Positions 52,660 through 62,243 of a stretch of 64,000 nt of DNA are shown here, one piece after another. The stretch is taken from the NCBI RefSeq assembly GCF_037094685.1, contig NZ_CP146614.1, positions 2,170,001 to 2,234,000 on the forward strand, read 5' to 3'. The stretch is from Massilia sp. METH4. GTDB lineage: Bacteria; Pseudomonadota; Gammaproteobacteria; Burkholderiales; Burkholderiaceae_D. The position numbers and the translations under genes are program-made. The notes beneath the pieces are model-generated. The model was not told the DNA's origin, did no database searches, and saw only the letters and a program-made list of their open reading frames with translations. Every line of letters starts with the position of its first letter. Position 1 is the stretch's first letter.

Positions 52660-53127
52660 TCATGCCGGCTTGTTCAGCATCAGCCAGAAAATGACAACAA
52701 GGGCGCTGAACGCGGGAATGCCCAGCAGGAACCACAGCCGCTGATAGCGCCAGTACAACGGGGGCAGGGCGGTGCCGCCGGCATCCGCCACGCGGGCGAT
52801 GTCCCGCATCCTGATCTGCAGCCACACCACCGGCAGCCAGCACACGCCGGCCAGCAGGTACAGCGCGACGGACCACACGACCCAGGTAGAAAACAGCGGA
52901 TAGCCGGCCAGCCAGATCATGGCGAAGCCCGTGACGGGTTGCACGATCACGGCGGGCGTAGTGAAGACGTAGTCAGCCAGTACCGTGCGCTCCGTGACAA
53001 CGCGGATTGCCCGCACGTCGCCGCTGCGGTCGGTGATCCATTTGAAAAAGGCGATGCCCATGCCGGTGCCGAACAGCACCGTCGAGCTGAGCACGTGCAG
53101 CAGTTTGAGCAGCATGTAGTGTTCCAT
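52660..53127 (-). CDS. DUF2269 family integral membrane protein
   Basis: 155 residues with four membrane helices: LLKLLHVLSSTVLFGTGMGI, TPAVIVQPVTGFAMIWL, VVWSVALYLLAGVCWLPVVW and LWFLLGIPAFSALVVIFWLM. The N-terminal LLHVLSSTVLFGTG and the QxRMRD segment are typical of DUF2269. Function unknown. A second start four codons in (MLLKLLHV) is possible. Confidence 0.85.
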   Translation of the reverse strand: MEHYMLLKLLHVLSSTVLFGTGMGIAFFKWITDRSGDVRAIRVVTERTVLADYVFTTPAVIVQPVTGFAMIWLAGYPLFSTWVVWSVALYLLAGVCWLPVVWLQIRMRDIARVADAGGTALPPLYWRYQRLWFLLGIPAFSALVVIFWLMLNKPA

Positions 53128-53199
53128 GGGCCGATTATCGCATCGGCCGCGGCCAGGCCCGGCACGAGTGACCGTGCCGGCTGCTTACCGCCGCGTGGC

Positions 53200-53400
53200 G
53201 ATGAGGGTAGAGTTCGCGGCTTTCACGTTACCGCCAGCACAAAGTACGCCTTCTGGTCGCCCGGCCATGAAAGCCGCATCTCGTCCCTTTCATCGCATCG
53301 CGTCGCTGGCGGCGGCTGCTCTTCCGCCGGCGGGGGATCCAGCGATCCGGCCGGCACGCCGCCACCGGATCGCCGCGACTATGCCGGCTGGCCGGCGCGG
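53200..53400 (+). pseudogene. Gene relics: TonB-receptor tail and frameshifted lipoprotein start
   Basis: The frame at 53210-53262 reads GRVRGFHVTASTKYAFW, resembling the last residues of a TonB receptor barrel (compare FTLSAKYAF at 52503) but without a stop. From 53268 an ATG opens MKAASRPFHRIASLAAA; switching frame once gives GGCSSAGGGSSDPAGTPPP, a lipobox and linker typical of a lipoprotein. Together they look like the joint of a lost receptor-lipoprotein gene pair. The 3' end is lost under the next gene. Confidence 0.45.
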
Positions 53401-54149
53401 CGGCGCCGGGCCGCGGCGCCGACGACGAGCAGGCCGGCCCCGAGCAGCGCATACGTGGCCGGCTCCGGTACCGGCGCCAATGCGGCACGGTCCGCCGAGT
53501 AATACAGGTAATCGCGGATCTGCAGGCGGATGGTGGCATCCTGGGCCGTCGAGTTCGCATACGTGAGCTGGAACGACTGCACCGCGTCCGTACCGGACGC
53601 ATAGTCGACCGGCCGCACCAGCTCACTCACCGGATCCGTCCACGTGCCGGAAGGGCCCGGCCGCAGCGTGAGCGAGACCCGGCCCTCGAATTCATAGGCG
53701 GGATTCCAGCCCGACAACTGCGTGAACGTATTACCGTCGATCACGAGTTGCGAGTTCGCCTTGACTGTCAGCGTGATCTCCTGCAGACCGCGCACCCAGG
53801 CGAACGTGTACGCCGATACCGGCTCCGAATACGTGAGGGTCGTATCGCCCAGCACGCTGGACACGCCAACTCCCGCGTGCGCGCCGCGGATCGTTGCCCC
53901 GGCGGTGAAGTCGCGCAGGCCAAGTACTTCCGTTTCGTAACTACGATAACCTTCCGGCCGGGTCAGCCCGGCGTTCAGGTCTGACCAGGTATCGGTCACC
54001 GCGAAGCCGGCGGCGGCGCCATCGTCCGGCGTGAGGTCGACGACATGGAAGCCAAGGTTCGAAGTGCCGAAGGCGAAATTGCCGGCATGTGCTGCGCCGG
54101 TGAGGGAGCAAAGAATGGCCGCCAGGGCCGTGGCTTGATGAAGTTTCAT
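53379..54149 (-). CDS. PEP-CTERM sorting-domain protein
   Basis: 256 residues; the ATG at 54149 follows GGAGATC. Signal peptide MKLHQATALAAILCSLTGAA ends at HAG. The C-terminus is VPEPATYALLGAGLLVVGAA then RRRR, an exosortase signal. The mature start (NFAFGTSNLGFHVVDLTPDD) resembles that of the neighbour at 54183 (NFGYTLTDLNPND), so the two are distant paralogues. Probably surface or extracellular; function unknown. In an operon-like pair. Confidence 0.87.
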   Translation of the reverse strand: MKLHQATALAAILCSLTGAAHAGNFAFGTSNLGFHVVDLTPDDGAAAGFAVTDTWSDLNAGLTRPEGYRSYETEVLGLRDFTAGATIRGAHAGVGVSSVLGDTTLTYSEPVSAYTFAWVRGLQEITLTVKANSQLVIDGNTFTQLSGWNPAYEFEGRVSLTLRPGPSGTWTDPVSELVRPVDYASGTDAVQSFQLTYANSTAQDATIRLQIRDYLYYSADRAALAPVPEPATYALLGAGLLVVGAAARRRRAGQPA

Positions 54150-54182
54150 TGGATCTCCACAGTTGAAGGGCTAGGGGCTGCG

Positions 54183-54932
54183 TTAGCGGCGCGACTGGCG
54201 ACGGCGTGCGGTCCAGCCGGCGATCGCCAGGCCGGCAACGAGCATCGCGTACGTGGAGGGCTCCGGTACAGGCGCGAAAACGGAGCTGTGGGCGGTCAGC
54301 GATGATGAGATATAGACAACAAGCGGCGCGCTGCCGCGGTGGGAATACGTGATGGACAGGTCGGTATCGATGCTGTCGGGGCTTTCGAAGGTATAGACGT
54401 GTTCGCTAGTGCCCCAGTCGGGCGCGCCGACACTAAAAACGCTGCTCAGGCCGCTCGAAGTACCGGGCAGCTCGCTGCCGGTCTGCGTCCAATCCATGGT
54501 CAGGTGGCCGGTGAGGGTGATGGCTGTATTGGGTTGCATCGTGATCTGTATCGTCCAGTCCGCTTCCGACCAGCCAATGCCATAGCCGCTCGATGCCAGC
54601 GAGACGCTCTGGCTGAGATCGGTGCCGGTCGACCATGCTCCCCCATAAGAGCCGAGCTGGCCGCTGTCGCTCATGGCGGTGCCTGGCAGTGCTGCCAGGT
54701 CGCGGTCGATTTCCGTCATTGGATCGAAGTTCACCAGCCACAGCGAGCCGGTCGAGTTGCCACGGGTAATGTCCAGCGGGGTCGGCGTATAGGCGTCGTT
54801 CGGATTCAGGTCGGTCAGCGTGTAGCCGAAATTGGTCAGTCGTGCCGTGAACGTGTCGTCGGCGAACGCCGGCGCGGCGCACAGTGTCGCGGCCAGGATG
54901 ACATGACGGAATAGCGATGAAACAGTATGCAT
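54183..54932 (-). CDS. PEP-CTERM sorting-domain protein
   Basis: 249 residues. Signal peptide MHTVSSLFRHVILAATLCAA ends at AFA. The sorting signal is VPEPSTYAMLVAGLAIAGW then TARRRQSRR. Paralogous in its N-terminal 40 residues to the gene that follows (33 bp downstream on the same strand). Beta-rich body of unknown function. Nearest upstream neighbour is the divergent rplC operon. Confidence 0.87.
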   Translation of the reverse strand: MHTVSSLFRHVILAATLCAAPAFADDTFTARLTNFGYTLTDLNPNDAYTPTPLDITRGNSTGSLWLVNFDPMTEIDRDLAALPGTAMSDSGQLGSYGGAWSTGTDLSQSVSLASSGYGIGWSEADWTIQITMQPNTAITLTGHLTMDWTQTGSELPGTSSGLSSVFSVGAPDWGTSEHVYTFESPDSIDTDLSITYSHRGSAPLVVYISSSLTAHSSVFAPVPEPSTYAMLVAGLAIAGWTARRRQSRR

Positions 54933-55096
54933 GTGCGGTTCCCTCGTGAGGATGGAAGGCCGGCATCGGCCGGCGGGCGCGCATCGCTAGCAAGCTAAAA
55001 GTTGCAATTTTGCAATGCCATCAAGTGTAGCAAATTTATAAGCCGAGGCATGTGCATTTTGCTGCGCGAGGGGGTGGCAGCGCTGTTTACTGTTGG

Positions 55097-55135
55097 CGCA
55101 ACAACAAGCGACATACCTCGTACTTACTTGTTGCG
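55097..55135. promoter_or_regulatory. 8-bp inverted repeat overlapping the rplC promoter
   Basis: CGCAACAA (55097-55104) and TTGTTGCG (55128-55135), 23-bp spacer. The right arm covers most of the -35 box, as a repressor or activator site might. Confidence 0.45.
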
Positions 55136-55159
55136 TCAAGAGGCAAAGCAAAGTACACT
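55131..55159 (+). promoter_or_regulatory. Sigma-70 promoter of the rplC operon
   Basis: TTGCGT (55131-55136), 17-bp spacer, TACACT (55154-55159). It predicts a start near 55166 and a ~109-nt leader. Needed because rpsJ and its terminator are 6 kb away. Confidence 0.7.
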
Positions 55160-55165
55160 AGCCGG

Positions 55166-55274
55166 CTTCGGTATGGAATTGTCCTTTTTCGTCCATACCA
55201 TTTTCGTGGTGAAGCGATTCACCGCATGTAGTTCAACTTAGCCCTGCCCAATCGTAGGCGGGAATGGAGAAAAA
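55166..55274 (+). ncRNA. Structured 5' leader of the rplC operon, candidate r-protein autoregulatory RNA
   Basis: Hairpin 1: GGTATGGA (55170-55177) / TCCATACC (55192-55199), 14-nt loop. Hairpin 2: GGTGAA-GCGA-TTCACC at 55208-55223, with a GNRA tetraloop. GGAGA precedes the start codon. In E. coli the S10 leader, bound by L4, lies before rpsJ; here a leader stands before rplC. Regulation is inferred. Confidence 0.5.
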
Positions 55275-55931
55275 ATGAGCCTTGGCCTCCTCGGTCGCAA
55301 GGTTGGCATGATGCGCATCTTCACGGACGACGGGGATTCGATCCCTGTGACCGTGCTGGACGTGTCGAACAACCGCATTGCGCAAATCAAAACTCCTGAA
55401 ACGGATGGTTACTCCGCTGTTCAGGTCGTGTACGGTCAGCGTCGCGCTTCCCGCGTGACCAAAGCCGCCGCGGGTCACTACGCCAAAGCTGGTGTCGAAG
55501 CCGGTACCCTGCTGAAGGAATTCCGTATCGATGCAGCCAAAGCTGCCGAACTGAAAGCTGGCGACACCATCGCCGTTTCGCTGTTCGAAGTCGGTCAGAA
55601 GATCGACGTGCAGGGCACCTCGATCGGTAAAGGCTACGCCGGTACCATCAAGCGTTACAACTTCGCATCCGGCCGTGCCACCCACGGTAACTCCCGTTCG
55701 CACAACGTACCAGGCTCTATCGGTATGGCGCAGGATCCGGGCCGCGTGTTCCCTGGCAAGCGCATGACCGGTCACCTGGGTGACGTCACCGTCACGACCC
55801 AGAACCTGGAAATCGCCCGCATCGACGCAGAGCGTCAGCTGCTGCTGGTGAAAGGTGCTGTACCCGGCGCGAAAAACGGTCAGGTGGTCGTATCGCCAGC
55901 CGTTAAAGTCAAAGCTAAGAAGGGAGCTTAA
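55275..55931 (+). CDS. rplC: 50S ribosomal protein L3
   Basis: 218 residues, [20 protein letters not shown] to AKKGA; GGAGA four bases before the ATG. Early-assembly 23S rRNA-binding protein near the peptidyl-transferase centre. The [18 protein letters not shown] region, with the usual methylatable glutamine nearby (GMAQDPGRV), is intact. First gene of the separated S10 cluster. Confidence 0.97.
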   Translation: MSLGLLGRKVGMMRIFTDDGDSIPVTVLDVSNNRIAQIKTPETDGYSAVQVVYGQRRASRVTKAAAGHYAKAGVEAGTLLKEFRIDAAKAAELKAGDTIAVSLFEVGQKIDVQGTSIGKGYAGTIKRYNFASGRATHGNSRSHNVPGSIGMAQDPGRVFPGKRMTGHLGDVTVTTQNLEIARIDAERQLLLVKGAVPGAKNGQVVVSPAVKVKAKKGA

Positions 55932-55934
55932 TTC

Positions 55935-56555
55935 ATGGAACTCAAGCTCTTGAACGCTGAAGGTCAAGCCGCGTCCAACGTTGCTGCTGCAGACACCGTC
56001 TTCGGCCGTGATTACAACGAAGCCCTGATCCACCAGATCGTGGTTGCCTATGCAGCGAACGCCCGTAGCGGCAACCGCGCGCAGAAGGACCGTGAGCAGG
56101 TTCACCACACGACCAAGAAGCCTTGGCGCCAGAAAGGCACCGGCCGCGCCCGTGCTGGTATGTCGTCCTCGCCGCTGTGGCGTGGCGGTGGTCGCATCTT
56201 CCCGAACTCGCCTGACGAGAACTTCACCCACAAAGTGAACAAGAAGATGTACCGCGCAGGTCTGTGCTCGATCCTGTCCCAGCTGGCTCGCGAAGAGCGC
56301 CTGGTCGTGATCGAAGATCTGGCGATCGAAGCCCCGAAGACCAAGCTGCTGTCGCAAAAGCTGACCGGCATGGGTCTGGATTCGGTCCTGATCATCACCG
56401 ACAACATCGAAGAAAACCTGCTGCTGGCTTCCCGCAACCTGCCGAACGTGCTGGTCGTGGAACCGCGTCACGCAGATCCAATGTCGCTGGTCTTCTACAA
56501 GAAGGTCCTGGTTACCAAAGCGGCACTGGCCAAGATTGAGGAGTTGCTGGCATGA
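55935..56555 (+). CDS. rplD: 50S ribosomal protein L4
   Basis: 206 residues. Lines the exit tunnel through its extended loop ([25 protein letters not shown]). In gammaproteobacteria L4 represses the S10 operon. Three bases after rplC; its end overlaps rplW by 4 bp, indicating coupled translation. Confidence 0.97.
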   Translation: MELKLLNAEGQAASNVAAADTVFGRDYNEALIHQIVVAYAANARSGNRAQKDREQVHHTTKKPWRQKGTGRARAGMSSSPLWRGGGRIFPNSPDENFTHKVNKKMYRAGLCSILSQLAREERLVVIEDLAIEAPKTKLLSQKLTGMGLDSVLIITDNIEENLLLASRNLPNVLVVEPRHADPMSLVFYKKVLVTKAALAKIEELLA

Positions 56556-56866
56556 GCGCCGTCAAATTTAGCGAAGAGCGCCTGATGAAGGTGCTGCTGG
56601 CGCCGGTCATTTCCGAAAAGGCCACCCTGGTCGCGGAAAAGAACGAACAGATCGTATTCCGCGTTGCACCGGATGCGACCAAGCCGGAAATCAAGGCCGC
56701 CGTTGAACTGCTGTTCAAGGTCGAAGTGGAATCGGTGCAGACCGTGAACCGCGAAGGTAAAGTCAAGCGTTCGGGCCGTTTCATCGGTCGCCGCAACAAT
56801 ACCAAGCGTGCTTTCGTGTGCCTGAAACCTGGCCAGGAAATCAATTTCTCCGAGGAGGCTAAATAA
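56552..56866 (+). CDS. rplW: 50S ribosomal protein L23
   Basis: 104 residues; [20 protein letters not shown] start. Sits at the tunnel exit and docks trigger factor and SRP. Overlaps rplD by ATGA (4 bp) and rplB by one base (TAATG). Confidence 0.97.
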   Translation: MSAVKFSEERLMKVLLAPVISEKATLVAEKNEQIVFRVAPDATKPEIKAAVELLFKVEVESVQTVNREGKVKRSGRFIGRRNNTKRAFVCLKPGQEINFSEEAK

Positions 56867-57693
56867 TGGCACTCGTTAAGATGAAGCCAACCTCCCCAGG
56901 CCGTCGCGGCATGGTGAAGGTGGTGAACGCCGACCTGTACAAAGGCCGTCCGCTCGCCGCCCTGGTTGAGAAAAAGTCGAAGACCGCCGGCCGTAACAAC
57001 AACGGCCACATCACCACCCGTCATATCGGTGGTGGTCACAAGCAGCACTACCGTATCGTTGACTTCAAGCGCAACAAGGACGGTATCCCTGCGAAAGTGG
57101 AACGCATCGAATACGATCCGAACCGCACGGCGCACATCGCCCTGCTGTGCTACGCCGACGGCGAGCGCAAGTACGTGATCGCTTCGAAAGGCCTGTCCGT
57201 CGGCGATACGCTGATGAACGGTTCCGAAGCGCCGATCAAGGCCGGCAACACCCTGCCGATCCGCAACATCCCGGTTGGTACCGTGATCCACTGCGTCGAA
57301 ATGCTGCCAGGTAAAGGTGCCCAGATGGCACGTACCGCCGGTGCCGCAGTCGTGCTGATGGCCCGCGAAGGCACCTACGCCCAGGTGCGCCTGCGCTCCG
57401 GCGAAGTGCGTCGCGTGCACATCGAGTGCCGCGCCACCGTGGGCGAAGTCGGCAATGCCGAGCACAGCCTGCGCAAGATCGGTAAAGCCGGTGCGATGCG
57501 TTGGCGCGGTGTGCGTCCGACCGTCCGTGGTGTGGTCATGAACCCGATCGACCACCCGCACGGTGGTGGTGAAGGCCGTACCGCCGCTGGTCGTCACCCA
57601 GTGTCGCCATGGGGCCAGCAGACCAAGGGCAAGAAGACGCGTTCGAACAAGCGCACTTCTTCGATGATCGTCTCGCGCCGCGGCAAGAAATAA
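56866..57693 (+). CDS. rplB: 50S ribosomal protein L2
   Basis: 275 residues. Needed for subunit joining and peptidyl transfer. The conserved [20 protein letters not shown] stretch, with the functional histidine, is present at 57539-57598. Begins on the last base of rplW. Confidence 0.98.
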   Translation: MALVKMKPTSPGRRGMVKVVNADLYKGRPLAALVEKKSKTAGRNNNGHITTRHIGGGHKQHYRIVDFKRNKDGIPAKVERIEYDPNRTAHIALLCYADGERKYVIASKGLSVGDTLMNGSEAPIKAGNTLPIRNIPVGTVIHCVEMLPGKGAQMARTAGAAVVLMAREGTYAQVRLRSGEVRRVHIECRATVGEVGNAEHSLRKIGKAGAMRWRGVRPTVRGVVMNPIDHPHGGGEGRTAAGRHPVSPWGQQTKGKKTRSNKRTSSMIVSRRGKK

Positions 57694-57702
57694 GGATAAA
57701 TC

Positions 57703-57978
57703 ATGACCCGTTCATTGAAAAAAGGGCCGTTCTGCGACGCCCACCTGGTGAAGAAAGTCGAAGCCGCGCAAGCGACCAAAGACAAGAAGCCAATCAAAAC
57801 CTGGTCCCGCCGTTCGACGATCATGCCCGACTTCATCGGCCTGACGATTGCCGTGCACAACGGCAAGGTGCACGTGCCCGTGTACGTGTCCGAGAACATG
57901 GTCGGTCACAAGCTCGGCGAGTTCGCGCTGACCCGTACGTTCAAGGGCCACGCTGCTGACAAAAAGGCGAAGAAATAA
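57703..57978 (+). CDS. rpsS: 30S ribosomal protein S19
   Basis: 91 residues, [18 protein letters not shown] start. 30S head protein contacting S13. AAGGA precedes the ATG. Its last base is the first of the rplV start codon. Confidence 0.97.
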   Translation: MTRSLKKGPFCDAHLVKKVEAAQATKDKKPIKTWSRRSTIMPDFIGLTIAVHNGKVHVPVYVSENMVGHKLGEFALTRTFKGHAADKKAKK

Positions 57979-58307
57979 TGGAAACCAAAGCAATCCTCAA
58001 AGGCGTGCGCCTGTCGGATCAAAAGGGTCGCCTGGTGGCTGACCTGATCCGCGGCAAGAAGGTTGACGCCGCGCTGAACATCCTGCAGTTCAGCCCGAAA
58101 AAAGGCGCCACCATCATCAAGAAGGTGCTGGAGTCCGCCATTGCGAACGCCGAGCACAACGATGGTGCCGATATCGACGAGCTGTACGTGAAAACGATCT
58201 ACGTCGAAAAGGGCCCGATCCTGAAGCGCTTCACCGCGCGCGCAAAGGGCCGTGGCGACCGTATCTCGAAGCAGTCCTGCCACGTCTACCTGACGGTCGG
58301 AAACTAA
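57978..58307 (+). CDS. rplV: 50S ribosomal protein L22
   Basis: 109 residues, [20 protein letters not shown] start. Its beta-hairpin reaches the exit-tunnel constriction (macrolide site); the hairpin [19 protein letters not shown] looks intact. Overlaps rpsS by one base. Confidence 0.97.
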   Translation: METKAILKGVRLSDQKGRLVADLIRGKKVDAALNILQFSPKKGATIIKKVLESAIANAEHNDGADIDELYVKTIYVEKGPILKRFTARAKGRGDRISKQSCHVYLTVGN

Positions 58308-58316
58308 GGAGCCAAG

Positions 58317-59105
58317 ATGGGACAGAAAATTCATCCAACCGGCTTCCGTCTGGCCGTAACCCGTAACTGGGCTTCCCGTTGGTACGCAACCAACGGCAAC
58401 TTCGCTCAAATGCTGAACGAAGACCTGAAGGCACGTACGTACCTGAAGAAGAAGCTGAAGAACGCCTCCGTCGGCCGCATCGTCATCGAGCGCCCGGCGA
58501 AGAACGCCCGCTTCACCGTGTACAGCTCCCGTCCGGGCGTTGTAATCGGCAAGAAGGGCGAAGACATCGAAGTGCTGAAGTCGGACCTGACCAAGATCAT
58601 GGGCGTGCCGGTGCACGTCAATATCGAGGAAATCCGCAAGCCGGAAATCGATTCGCAGCTGATCGCCGATTCGATCGCCCAGCAGCTGGAAAAGCGGATC
58701 ATGTTCCGCCGCGCCATGAAGCGCGCAATGCAAAATGCAATGCGCCTGGGCGCCGTCGGCATCAAGATCATGTCGTCCGGCCGTCTGAACGGCATCGAGA
58801 TCGCCCGTACCGAATGGTATCGCGAAGGCCGCGTGCCTCTGCATACCCTGAAGGCGGACATCGACTACGGCACGTCCGAAGCATCGACCACCTACGGCAT
58901 CATCGGCGTCAAGGTGTGGGTGTACAAGGGTGACCGCTCCGCCACCGGCGAAGCACCAGTCATCGACACCCCGGCCGACGAGAAGAAGCCACGTGGTCCG
59001 CGTCGTGACGACGGCAAGCCGGGCCGCGGCCCGCGTCCAGGTCCGGGTGCCAAACCAGGCGCCCCAGCCGCTCGCCGCGCTGCGAAGCCGGCTGCAGCTG
59101 AATAA
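58317..59105 (+). CDS. rpsC: 30S ribosomal protein S3 with Pro/Arg/Gly-rich tail
   Basis: 262 residues, against 233 in E. coli. The N-terminal and KH core is standard ([36 protein letters not shown]). Residues after about 215 form a low-complexity tail ([20 protein letters not shown] and onward, ending AAKPAAAE). S3 forms part of the mRNA entry site. The tail type is common in Burkholderiales. Confidence 0.97.
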   Translation: MGQKIHPTGFRLAVTRNWASRWYATNGNFAQMLNEDLKARTYLKKKLKNASVGRIVIERPAKNARFTVYSSRPGVVIGKKGEDIEVLKSDLTKIMGVPVHVNIEEIRKPEIDSQLIADSIAQQLEKRIMFRRAMKRAMQNAMRLGAVGIKIMSSGRLNGIEIARTEWYREGRVPLHTLKADIDYGTSEASTTYGIIGVKVWVYKGDRSATGEAPVIDTPADEKKPRGPRRDDGKPGRGPRPGPGAKPGAPAARRAAKPAAAE

Positions 59106-59119
59106 GCAGGAGAACAAGC

Positions 59120-59539
59120 ATGCTGCAACCATCTCGCAGGAAATATCGTAAAGAGCAGAAAGGCCGTAACACCGGTATTTCGCATACGCGCGGCACCGCC
59201 GTGTCGTTCGGCGAATTCGGTCTGAAGGCCGTGGCACGTGGTCGTATCACCGCGCGCCAGATCGAGGCTGCTCGTCGTGCCATGACCCGTCACATCAAGC
59301 GTGGCGGCCGTATCTGGATCCGTGTCTTCCCGGACAAGCCGATTTCGAACAAGCCGGCTGAAGTCCGTATGGGTAACGGTAAGGGTAACCCGGAGTACTA
59401 CGTGGCTGAAATCCAGCCGGGTAAAGTGCTGTACGAAATGGACGGCGTGGCCGAAGAACTGGCACGCGAAGCGTTCCGCCTGGCTGCTGCCAAACTGCCG
59501 CTGGCTACCACCTTCGTGGTGCGCCAAGTCGGCCAATAA
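59120..59539 (+). CDS. rplP: 50S ribosomal protein L16
   Basis: 139 residues, [20 protein letters not shown] start. Organises the A-site side of the peptidyl-transferase centre. The loop [20 protein letters not shown] is intact. AGGAGA ahead of the ATG. Confidence 0.97.
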   Translation: MLQPSRRKYRKEQKGRNTGISHTRGTAVSFGEFGLKAVARGRITARQIEAARRAMTRHIKRGGRIWIRVFPDKPISNKPAEVRMGNGKGNPEYYVAEIQPGKVLYEMDGVAEELAREAFRLAAAKLPLATTFVVRQVGQ

Positions 59540-59551
59540 TTGGAGTGAAAT

Positions 59552-59743
59552 ATGAAAGCATCTGAACTCCGCGGCAAAGACCAGGCAGCTCTGCAGAAAG
59601 AGCTGAACGACCTGCTGAAGGCACAGTTCGGCCTGCGTATGCAAAGCGCCACGCAACAGCTGACCAATACGTCGCAGCTGAAGAAGGTCCGCCGCGACAT
59701 CGCACGCGTGAAAACGGTAATGAACACGAAGGAAGCCAAATGA
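59552..59743 (+). CDS. rpmC: 50S ribosomal protein L29
   Basis: 63 residues, [20 protein letters not shown] start. Two-helix hairpin near the tunnel exit. Its end overlaps rpsQ by 4 bp. Confidence 0.96.
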   Translation: MKASELRGKDQAALQKELNDLLKAQFGLRMQSATQQLTNTSQLKKVRRDIARVKTVMNTKEAK

Positions 59744-60012
59744 ACGAACCAGTGAAACAGTCGCTCAAGCGCACGCTGATCGGTAAAGTGGTGTCCGACA
59801 AGATGGACAAGACCGTTACCGTGCTGATCGAGCGTCACGTCAAGCACCCTCTGTACGGCAAGATCATCGTGCGTTCGGCGAAATACCACGCACATGACGA
59901 AACCAACCAGGTCAAGACCGGCGATACGGTCGAGATCGCGGAAGGTCGTCCGATCTCGAAGACGAAGGCGTGGACGGTGACCCGTGTAGTGCAAGCTGCA
60001 CAAATCGTCTAA
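59740..60012 (+). CDS. rpsQ: 30S ribosomal protein S17
   Basis: 90 residues; [20 protein letters not shown] start, with OB-fold motif [20 protein letters not shown]. Binds 16S rRNA helix 11. Last gene of this transcript: a strong terminator follows 9 bp after the stop. Confidence 0.97.
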   Translation: MNEPVKQSLKRTLIGKVVSDKMDKTVTVLIERHVKHPLYGKIIVRSAKYHAHDETNQVKTGDTVEIAEGRPISKTKAWTVTRVVQAAQIV

Positions 60013-60021
60013 GAAGAAGAC

Positions 60022-60053
60022 CGCGCCGGGACCGTTGCGTCCCGGCGCGTTTT
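60022..60053 (+). terminator. Intrinsic terminator between rpsQ and rplN
   Basis: An 11-bp perfect stem CGCGCCGGGAC / GTCCCGGCGCG, 6-nt loop, then TTTT. It separates the S10 genes from the spc genes, which are usually one run. Confidence 0.88.
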
Positions 60054-60272
60054 CCAATTAGTTCTTGCAGGCCCGCAGGTTGTATGTAATACTTGCGGGC
60101 TTCGTTCATGTATCGCCGCTAAGTGTCTCTCCGCAGACGCGGTTTCGCGGTCAGTACTGTATGAAGGTCAAGCACCCAAACAGTGATGCAGCAGCATGAC
60201 TGGCGGGACCAAGACTGACCGAGAGGTCCGCATTGTGTGGATTCTTCGGCTTAAGTTGGGAAAGAGAATACT
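60054..60272 (+). promoter_or_regulatory. Leader/promoter region of the spc genes
   Basis: 219 bp with a second hairpin GCCCGCA (60071-60077) / TGCGGGC (60094-60100) and a small GACC-GAGA-GGTC loop near 60218. A promoter must lie here, since a terminator precedes; TTGCAG-17-AATACT at 60065-60093 is the best, but weak, candidate. Confidence 0.45.
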
Positions 60273-60641
60273 ATGATTCAAACTGAAAGCCGGCTCGAGG
60301 TAGCCGACAACACCGGTGCGAAAGAAGTCATGTGCATCAAGGTGTTGGGCGGTTCCAAGCGCCGTTACGCTGGCATCGGCGACGTGATCAAGGTCACGGT
60401 TAAACAGGCACAGCCGCGCGGCCGTGTCAAAAAAGGTGAAATTTATAACGCCGTGGTTGTGCGCACCGCTAAGGGTGTGCGTCGCCAGGACGGTTCCCTG
60501 GTCAAGTTCGACGGCAACGCCGCCGTTCTGCTGAACTCCAAGCTGGAACCGATCGGTACCCGTATCTTTGGCCCGGTGACGCGCGAACTGCGCACCGAGA
60601 AGTTCATGAAGATCGTGTCCCTGGCACCGGAAGTCCTGTAA
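60273..60641 (+). CDS. rplN: 50S ribosomal protein L14
   Basis: 122 residues, [20 protein letters not shown] start. Subunit-interface protein and RsfS target. First gene of the spc cluster here. Confidence 0.98.
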   Translation: MIQTESRLEVADNTGAKEVMCIKVLGGSKRRYAGIGDVIKVTVKQAQPRGRVKKGEIYNAVVVRTAKGVRRQDGSLVKFDGNAAVLLNSKLEPIGTRIFGPVTRELRTEKFMKIVSLAPEVL

Positions 60642-60650
60642 GGAGTCGCA

Positions 60651-60965
60651 ATGGATAAGATTCGCAAAAACGACGAAGTCGTCGTCCTGACCGGTAAGGA
60701 CAAGGGCAAGCGCGGCGTAGTGACCCAGCGTGTAGACGCTGAGCACGTCGTGGTGGAAGGCGTGAACGTGGCCAAGAAGGCCGTCAAGCCGAACCCGATG
60801 ACGGGCGTAACTGGTGGCATCGTCGACAAGACCATGCCGATTCACGTGTCCAACGTTGCTCTGTTCAACGCTGCGACCGGCAAGGCCGATCGCGTGGGCT
60901 TCAAGGAAGTGGACGGTAAAAAAGTCCGCGTCTTCAAGTCCTCCGGCGAAGTAGTGAAAGGGTAA
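60651..60965 (+). CDS. rplX: 50S ribosomal protein L24
   Basis: 104 residues. KOW motif [19 protein letters not shown] near the start, needed for assembly initiation on 23S rRNA. AAGGAGTC precedes the ATG. Confidence 0.97.
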   Translation: MDKIRKNDEVVVLTGKDKGKRGVVTQRVDAEHVVVEGVNVAKKAVKPNPMTGVTGGIVDKTMPIHVSNVALFNAATGKADRVGFKEVDGKKVRVFKSSGEVVKG

Positions 60966-60971
60966 TTGAAA

Positions 60972-61511
60972 ATGGCCCGTCTGCAACAACTGTACAAAGA
61001 CAAGGTCGTTACCGAGCTGACCGAGAAATTCGGCTACAAGTCGGTAATGGAAGTGCCGCGCCTGACGAAGATCACCCTGAACATGGGTCTCTCCGAAGCC
61101 GTGGCCGACAAGAAAGTGATCGAGCACGCCGTGGGCGACCTGACGAAGATCGCCGGCCAGAAGCCAGTGATCACGAAGGCACGCAAGGCAATCGCAGGTT
61201 TCAAGATCCGCGAAGGCTACCCGATCGGTACGATGGTGACCCTGCGCGGCGCCCGTATGTACGAATTCCTGGACCGCTTCATCACCGTGGCTCTGCCGCG
61301 CGTGCGTGACTTCCGTGGGGTGTCCGGTCGCTCGTTCGATGGCCGTGGTAACTACAACATCGGCGTCAAAGAGCAGATCATCTTCCCGGAAATCGAGTAC
61401 GACAAGATCGACGCGCTGCGTGGCATGAACATCTCGATCACCACGACCGCCAAGACCGACGACGAAGCGAAAGCTCTGCTCGCCGCATTCAAATTCCCGT
61501 TCAGGAACTAA
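60972..61511 (+). CDS. rplE: 50S ribosomal protein L5
   Basis: 179 residues from [16 protein letters not shown]; a TTG two codons earlier is less likely. Binds 5S rRNA and contacts the P-site tRNA. The [16 protein letters not shown] and [20 protein letters not shown] segments are typical. Confidence 0.97.
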   Translation: MARLQQLYKDKVVTELTEKFGYKSVMEVPRLTKITLNMGLSEAVADKKVIEHAVGDLTKIAGQKPVITKARKAIAGFKIREGYPIGTMVTLRGARMYEFLDRFITVALPRVRDFRGVSGRSFDGRGNYNIGVKEQIIFPEIEYDKIDALRGMNISITTTAKTDDEAKALLAAFKFPFRN

Positions 61512-61517
61512 ACGATC

Positions 61518-61823
61518 ATGGCAAAACTCGCACTGATTAACCGTGAACAGAAGCGCGCCGACCTGGTGGAGAAGTTCGCCGCCAAGCGCGCCTCGCTGAA
61601 AGCCATCATCGACGACCAGTCGAAGTCGGAAGAAGAGCGTTACGAAGCCCGTCTGAAACTGCAGGCGCTGCCGCGTAACTCCGCACCGACCCGCCAGCGT
61701 AACCGCTGCGCCATCACCGGCCGTCCACGTGGCACCTTCCGTAAATTCGGTCTGGCCCGCACCAAGCTCCGTGAATTCGCCATGCGTGGTGAAATCCCGG
61801 GTATGACCAAAGCCAGCTGGTAA
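61518..61823 (+). CDS. rpsN: 30S ribosomal protein S14 (zinc-independent form)
   Basis: 101 residues, the long form. The core [20 protein letters not shown] has one cysteine, so there is no CxxC-CxxC zinc site. Six bases after rplE. Confidence 0.97.
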   Translation: MAKLALINREQKRADLVEKFAAKRASLKAIIDDQSKSEEERYEARLKLQALPRNSAPTRQRNRCAITGRPRGTFRKFGLARTKLREFAMRGEIPGMTKASW

Positions 61824-61837
61824 TAGGAGAATAAGCA

Positions 61838-62233
61838 ATGAGTATGAGCGATCCTATCGCCGATATGCTGACCCGTATCCGCAATGCACAGGGTGTGAAG
61901 AAGACCACCGTTGCAATGCCGTCGTCGAAAGTCAAAGTGGCGATCGCCGCCGTCCTGAAGGACGAGGGCTACATCGAAGATTTCGCAGTGTCCTCCAACG
62001 AAGGCAAAGCGGAACTGCAAATCGGTTTGAAGTACTACACCGGCCGTCCTGTCATCGAGCGCCTCGAGCGCGTGTCCCGTCCGGGCCTGCGCGTGTACAA
62101 GGGCAAGGATGAAATCCCGACCGTGATGAACGGCCTGGGCGTGGCCATCGTGTCGACTCCGCAAGGCGTCATGACCGACCGCAAAGCGCGCGCTACCGGC
62201 GTCGGTGGCGAAGTCATCTGCTTCGTGGCTTAA
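61838..62233 (+). CDS. rpsH: 30S ribosomal protein S8
   Basis: 131 residues, [20 protein letters not shown] start. Primary 16S rRNA binder and, in E. coli, repressor of the spc operon. AGGAGA precedes the ATG. Confidence 0.97.
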   Translation: MSMSDPIADMLTRIRNAQGVKKTTVAMPSSKVKVAIAAVLKDEGYIEDFAVSSNEGKAELQIGLKYYTGRPVIERLERVSRPGLRVYKGKDEIPTVMNGLGVAIVSTPQGVMTDRKARATGVGGEVICFVA

Positions 62234-62243
62234 GGAGTAACAC

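Larger units (their letters stand above)
54933..55274. other. Divergent region with the rplC promoter and structured leader
   Basis: 342 bp. The left part is upstream DNA for the PEP-CTERM pair. The right part carries an inverted repeat (55097-55135), a sigma-70 promoter (55131-55159) and two leader hairpins (55170-55223) before rplC. No ORF of note. Confidence 0.6.
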
